Below, in pieces: positions 60,482 through 64,000 of a stretch of DNA of 64,000 nucleotides (the first letter of the stretch is position 1; the number at the start of each line of letters is the position of its first letter). The position numbers were made by a program, and so were the translations under genes. This stretch comes from Kitasatospora setae KM-6054 (GTDB lineage Bacteria; Actinomycetota; Actinomycetes; Streptomycetales; Streptomycetaceae), in the NCBI RefSeq assembly GCF_000269985.1, contig NC_016109.1, positions 620,001-684,000 on the forward strand, given 5' to 3'. Under the pieces are notes generated by a model that did no database searches, had not been told where the DNA came from, and was given only the letters and a program-made list of their open reading frames with translations.

Positions 60482-60608
60482 GTGACTGCTCCTCGTCGCA
60501 GCCCCGGCGGGGGGCGGTTCGGCAGGGGAAGCACCATCCTGACCGCCGGAGATCGATCCGCCCGCGCGACACACCCGCAGGGCCCGCAGCGCCACTAGGC
60601 TCGCCCCC

Positions 60609-61037
60609 GTGACCCCCTCCTGGCCGCCCGGCACCGCGGGCCTGCTGCCGCTCCCCTCCGGCCGGCTCGTGCGCGGCCGCGGCCTGCGCCGCCCGCTGCC
60701 CGCCGGGCCGCCGCCCGACTTCGCGCTGTACCTGCTGGGCGGCCGGCCGCCCGCCACCGACTGGGAGTCGCGCTGGCTGCGCTGGCCCGACTTCCGGCTG
60801 CCGGCCGACCGGGCCGACGCCGCCGACGCCCTGCGCGAGACCTGGGCCCGCGCCGCCGGCGAGCGCGTCGAGGTCGCCTGCGGCGGCGGTCACGGCCGCA
60901 CCGGCACCGCCCTGGCCTGCCTCGCCGTCCTGGACGGCGTCCCCGCCGCCGAGGCGGTCGCCTACGTCCGCGCCCACTACTCCCCGCGCGCCGTGGAGAC
61001 GCCCTGGCAGCGCCGTTTCGTCGCCCGCTTCCGGTGA
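60609..61037 (+). CDS. Protein-tyrosine/dual-specificity phosphatase-like protein
   Basis: This 142-residue protein has the P-loop CGGGHGRTG (C-x5-R), with the catalytic Asp region (WPDFRLP) upstream. It is short for a tyrosine phosphatase but typical for the streptomycete type. GTG start at 60609. Confidence 0.82.
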   Translation: MTPSWPPGTAGLLPLPSGRLVRGRGLRRPLPAGPPPDFALYLLGGRPPATDWESRWLRWPDFRLPADRADAADALRETWARAAGERVEVACGGGHGRTGTALACLAVLDGVPAAEAVAYVRAHYSPRAVETPWQRRFVARFR

Positions 61038-61120
61038 ACCGCGGATTGCGGACGGGAACTGGCCGCTGCGGCCCGTAGCGTGGCGGCAGGCCCACCACCC
61101 GACGGGAGAACCCGCACCGC

Positions 61121-62191
61121 ATGAACGACGTGCTGTCCGTCCGCACCCTGAACCGGACGCTGCTGGAGCGGCAGTTCCTCACCGAACGGACCGGGCTCGG
61201 CGTGCCCGGCATGGTGGAGCGGCTGGTCGCGCTCCAGGCGCAGGAGCCGAACTGGCCCTACCTGGGGCTGTGGGCCCGGATCGAGGGGTTCCGGCGCGAG
61301 CAGCTGGCCGAACTGCTCGCGGACGGGCGGCTGGTGCGGGGGGCGTCGCTGCGCAGCACCCAGCACCTGTCCGGCGGGGCGGACTACGACCGCTGGCGGC
61401 CGCTGCTGCAACCGGTGCTGGAGCGCACCTCGCGGGCCGGCTACTTCACCCCGGCCACCGGCGGCCTCGACCTGGACGCGCTGGCCGCGGTCGGCCGGGA
61501 GCTGCTGGCCGGGCGGCGGCTCTCCCGGCAGCAGCTCGCCGCCGAGCTGGGCGCCCGCTACCCCGGGCGGGACGGGAAGCTGCTGGCGGGCGCGGTGCAG
61601 CTGCGGGTGCCGATGGTGCACGGCCCGGACAGCTCCGCCTGGGGCGGCTGGAGCCCCCGGACGAACACCTCGCTGGTCCTCGCCGAGCCGCGCCCCGGCG
61701 AGCTGTCGGCGGGCGCGGCGGTGCTGCGCTACCTGGCGGCGTTCGGCCCGGCCGGGGTGAAGGACTTCCAGGCGTGGTCCGGGCTGACCCGGACCCGGGC
61801 GGTGTTCGAGGAGCTGCGGCCCGGGCTGCGGGTCTACCGGGACGAGCGCGGCACCGAGCTGTTCGACCTGCCCGACGCGGCGCCCGCCGACCCGGACCGG
61901 CCCGTCCCGGTGCGCTTCCTCCCCGCCTACGACAACCTGCTGCTCGGGCACGCGGACCGCACCCGGGTGCTCGCCGAGCCGGACCGGCCGCGGGTGATGC
62001 CGGGCGCGGCCCGGGTGCTGCCGACCTTCCTGCTGGACGGCTTCGTCGCGGGCAGCTGGGCGGTGAAGGGCGCGGAGCTGCTGGTCACCCCGTTCCGCCC
62101 GCTGCCGGCGGAGGCCGCCGAGCGGGTCGCGGCGGAGGCCGGGCGGCTGGCGGCGTTCCTCGACCCCGGGCAGCGGGTGGCGTTCGCCTGA
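61121..62191 (+). CDS. AlkZ-like winged-helix DNA glycosylase family protein
   Basis: This 356-residue HTH_42 protein has RLVALQAQEPNWPYLGLWAR (the QxQ motif of AlkZ/YcaQ), TNTSLVLAEPRPG and FLPAYDNLLLGH. AlkZ unhooks azinomycin crosslinks; many relatives have unknown lesions. Same strand as the phosphatase, 83 bp downstream. Confidence 0.85.
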   Translation: MNDVLSVRTLNRTLLERQFLTERTGLGVPGMVERLVALQAQEPNWPYLGLWARIEGFRREQLAELLADGRLVRGASLRSTQHLSGGADYDRWRPLLQPVLERTSRAGYFTPATGGLDLDALAAVGRELLAGRRLSRQQLAAELGARYPGRDGKLLAGAVQLRVPMVHGPDSSAWGGWSPRTNTSLVLAEPRPGELSAGAAVLRYLAAFGPAGVKDFQAWSGLTRTRAVFEELRPGLRVYRDERGTELFDLPDAAPADPDRPVPVRFLPAYDNLLLGHADRTRVLAEPDRPRVMPGAARVLPTFLLDGFVAGSWAVKGAELLVTPFRPLPAEAAERVAAEAGRLAAFLDPGQRVAFA

Positions 62192-62230
62192 GGTCCGGCC
62201 GCACCCGACCCCCGCACCCCCGACGCGACG

Positions 62231-63724
62231 TCAATCCAGCGCGGCCGCCAGCACGGTGACGTCGTCCCGGCCCCAGTCCAGGCCGAACCGCCCGGCCTCG
62301 GCGTGCAGCGCGCGGACCGCCCCGGCGGGGGCGGCCCCGGGGTGGGCGGCCAGCAGGTCGGCGACCCGCGGCTCGCCGAACTCGCCCGCCGGGCCGCGTC
62401 CTTCGGTGAGGCCGTCGGTGCAGAGCAGCAGCAGATCGCCGGGGTGGAAGGCGGTGTGGCGCTCGGTCCAGGTGCCGGGTTCGGGCTCGATCAGCGGGTG
62501 CAGCAGCGGGCCGGTGGGCTCCAGCCGTTCGACGGTGCCGTCGGCGCGGCGCAGGAACGGGCGCTCGTGGCCGGCGTTCAGCCAGCCGAGGCGGCCGGTG
62601 CGCGGGTCGAGGCGGACCAGCACCAGGGTGGTGAAGCGGTCCTCGTCCGGGTCGAGGGTGTGCCAGGCGGCGCGGACCGCGGCCACCGGGTCGGCGGCGG
62701 TGCGCAGCGAGCCGCGCAGCGCGCACTTGAGCTGGACGGCGAGCAGCGCGGCGTCCACGCCGTGCCCGGAGACGTCGCCGAGCAGCAGCGCGGTGGTGCC
62801 GTCGGGCAGCGCCAGCACGCCCAGGTAGTCGCCGGCCAGCAGGCCCTCGGCGGCGACCAGTTCGCCGTGCGCGCGGACGCCCGGGCCGGCCCGGTGCCGG
62901 GAGGCGAGGATCGCGCCGAGGCCCTGCACGCAGCGCCCGTTCTGCTCCAGCGCCTGGTGGTCGCGGCGGGCCTGCCACTGGGCGGCGCGCAGCCGGGTCC
63001 GGAGGGTGTCGGCGGCCTGGGCGAGCCGGTTCAGCGCGACGGGCGCCCGGGCGTCGACGGCCCGGGGCGCGCCGTCGTGGCGCATCCGGCGTTCGATGCC
63101 GGCCAGCGGGGCGAGCAGTCGGCGGGTGATCTGGCGGGCGGTCAGCCCGGCCAGCACGACCAGCCCGCCGCAGAGCGCGAGCAGGTAGAACAGCACGGCC
63201 CGGCTCTCTCGGTCGGCGTCGGCGGTGGTGGTGTGCGCCTCGGCGGCGAGCAGGGCGGTGAGCCGGTCGGCGTGGCCGCGGACGGCCGGGTAGCCCTCGG
63301 CGGCGGTGCCGGACGCGGCGCAGGACTCCAGCGCGGCGTCCCGGTCGGCGGTCGGCAGGGTGTCCAGCCAGCGGGTCGTGGTCAGGTCGAGTTCCCGGGC
63401 GGCGGCGGCGAGTCGCGGGTGCCAGTCGGAGAGCTCGCGCAGTTCGGGGAGCCGTCCGGCGAGCCGGCCGCGGGCGTCCGCGTGCAGGGCGGCGGCCTGG
63501 GCGCCGCCGTCGGCCAGGCAGGCGCTGCGGGCGTCGCCGACCGCGGTGCGGGCCTGGGCGAGGGCGGCCTGGGCGGGGCGGATCCGGTCCTCCAGGTGGC
63601 GGACGGTGCTCTCGTGGCGCTCGTTGACCAGGTAGCCGCCGACGGCAGCGGCCCCGGCCACCAGCGCGGACACCGACAGGGCGACGGCCGACAGCGACGG
63701 GGGTGCGACGGGGCGCAGCGGCAT
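62231..63724 (-). CDS. Membrane PP2C/SpoIIE-type phosphatase
   Basis: This 497-residue protein has an N-terminal membrane segment (VALSVSALVAGAAAVGGYLV), an extracytoplasmic helical region of about 130 residues, a second membrane segment, a HAMP-like linker and a SpoIIE domain (LLAGDYLGVLALPDG, LLLGDVSGHGVDAAL, LLLLCTDGLTEGRG, GRDDVTVLAAALD). It likely regulates an anti-sigma pathway. The ATG at 63724 is preferred to the longer ORF. Confidence 0.88.
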   Translation of the reverse strand: MPLRPVAPPSLSAVALSVSALVAGAAAVGGYLVNERHESTVRHLEDRIRPAQAALAQARTAVGDARSACLADGGAQAAALHADARGRLAGRLPELRELSDWHPRLAAAARELDLTTTRWLDTLPTADRDAALESCAASGTAAEGYPAVRGHADRLTALLAAEAHTTTADADRESRAVLFYLLALCGGLVVLAGLTARQITRRLLAPLAGIERRMRHDGAPRAVDARAPVALNRLAQAADTLRTRLRAAQWQARRDHQALEQNGRCVQGLGAILASRHRAGPGVRAHGELVAAEGLLAGDYLGVLALPDGTTALLLGDVSGHGVDAALLAVQLKCALRGSLRTAADPVAAVRAAWHTLDPDEDRFTTLVLVRLDPRTGRLGWLNAGHERPFLRRADGTVERLEPTGPLLHPLIEPEPGTWTERHTAFHPGDLLLLCTDGLTEGRGPAGEFGEPRVADLLAAHPGAAPAGAVRALHAEAGRFGLDWGRDDVTVLAAALD

Positions 63725-63931
63725 GACGGCTTCCACTTCCTCCCCCCGGCGGCCCCCGGTGTCCCCCGATGTGCCCCCGGCGGCTCCCGGTGTTCCCCGG
63801 TGCCCCCGGCCGGCCGCCCGGCCCCGCCCGATCGGGGCCGTGCTCCCACCCTCCACCCTGCCCCGCTTTCCGCCCCCGGTCACCAGGGCTTTCGTCCCGG
63901 GAAGCCGGGGACGGAAGGCGGGCGGGGACGG

Positions 63932-64000
63932 TTACTGCGCGTTCAGCGAGGTGTTGTTCCACCAGCCCTGGCGGCCCGCGGTGAACGCCACCGCGCGCTC
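63932..64000 (-). CDS. C-terminal end of an unidentified protein, cut by the window edge
   Basis: The last 22 codons read ERAVAFTAGRQGWWNNTSLNAQ in part (VAFTAGRQGWWNNTSLN) and end in TAA at 63934. The aromatic, Asn-rich tail is typical of secreted beta-rich proteins, but no family can be named. Confidence 0.4.
   Translation of the reverse strand, partial: ERAVAFTAGRQGWWNNTSLNAQ

Overview
The window is high-GC DNA with GTG/TTG starts, four-base start/stop overlaps and many two-component and PP2C-type regulators. This points to a mycelial actinomycete, most likely Streptomycetaceae (Streptomyces or Kitasatospora). The assignment is from gene content and style only; no database search was possible.

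Region 1 (1-5.9 kb) is a type I-E CRISPR-Cas locus. It holds the 5' end of cse1, cas3, and an array of 39 repeats and 38 spacers with an exact 61-bp period. The cas3-cse1 gap hides a one-spacer mini-array. Its two repeat-like hairpins have exactly the spacing of the real array. The first 12 nt of its pseudo-spacer match the cse1 promoter/leader at 11 of 12 positions. This looks like a crRNA-like autoregulator of Cascade.

Region 2 (6.0-26.35 kb) is a mobile, rearranged island. It starts with two damaged nuclease-fold genes, then an IS5-family element (IS-A) split by a second one (IS-B). A nearly identical inverted IS-B copy lies at 23957. The missing right end of IS-A sits beside that second copy, so the 14.7 kb between the copies has been inverted. 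Inside is an apparently specialised biosynthetic operon running leftwards from 19197: methyltransferase, phosphoesterase, TauD-like oxygenase, two dCTP-deaminase-fold proteins, PIG-L deacetylase, WbqC, GT4 glycosyltransferase and a prolyl-tRNA-synthetase paralogue. A separately promoted tRNA with tRNA-Pro-type acceptor identity but an unusual anticodon loop follows, then a MurG-like glycosyltransferase. Two regulators with homologous divergent promoters, a GNAT, an HD phosphohydrolase and a HIT protein complete the set. Glycosyltransferase, PIG-L deacetylase, synthetase paralogue and GNAT together recall the mycothiol pathway, here with proline-type chemistry and a dedicated tRNA (inference). 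The island ends with an integrase cut by IS-B and a PP2C phosphatase gene lacking its 5' end.

Region 3 (26.35-50.3 kb) is ordinary chromosomal cargo. It holds a large catalase, an F420-type oxidoreductase, a PLP decarboxylase-like enzyme, an ABC exporter with a NarL-type two-component pair, and an OmpR-type pair whose likely 37-bp binding element precedes both a PepSY gene and a DedA-PAP2 operon. Two related small secreted proteins, decayed IS and GntR fragments, a CitA/DcuS-type two-component pair and a nitrate/taurine-type ABC importer follow.

Region 4 (50.3-64 kb) holds a Ser/Thr kinase, a patch of decayed genes with a 13-copy 9-bp repeat, a DUF4232-like lipoprotein and an amide-utilisation operon (MarR, cytosolic AmiC-like sensor, permease, acetamidase). 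It ends with TerC, a tyrosine phosphatase, an AlkZ-like protein and a membrane PP2C phosphatase.
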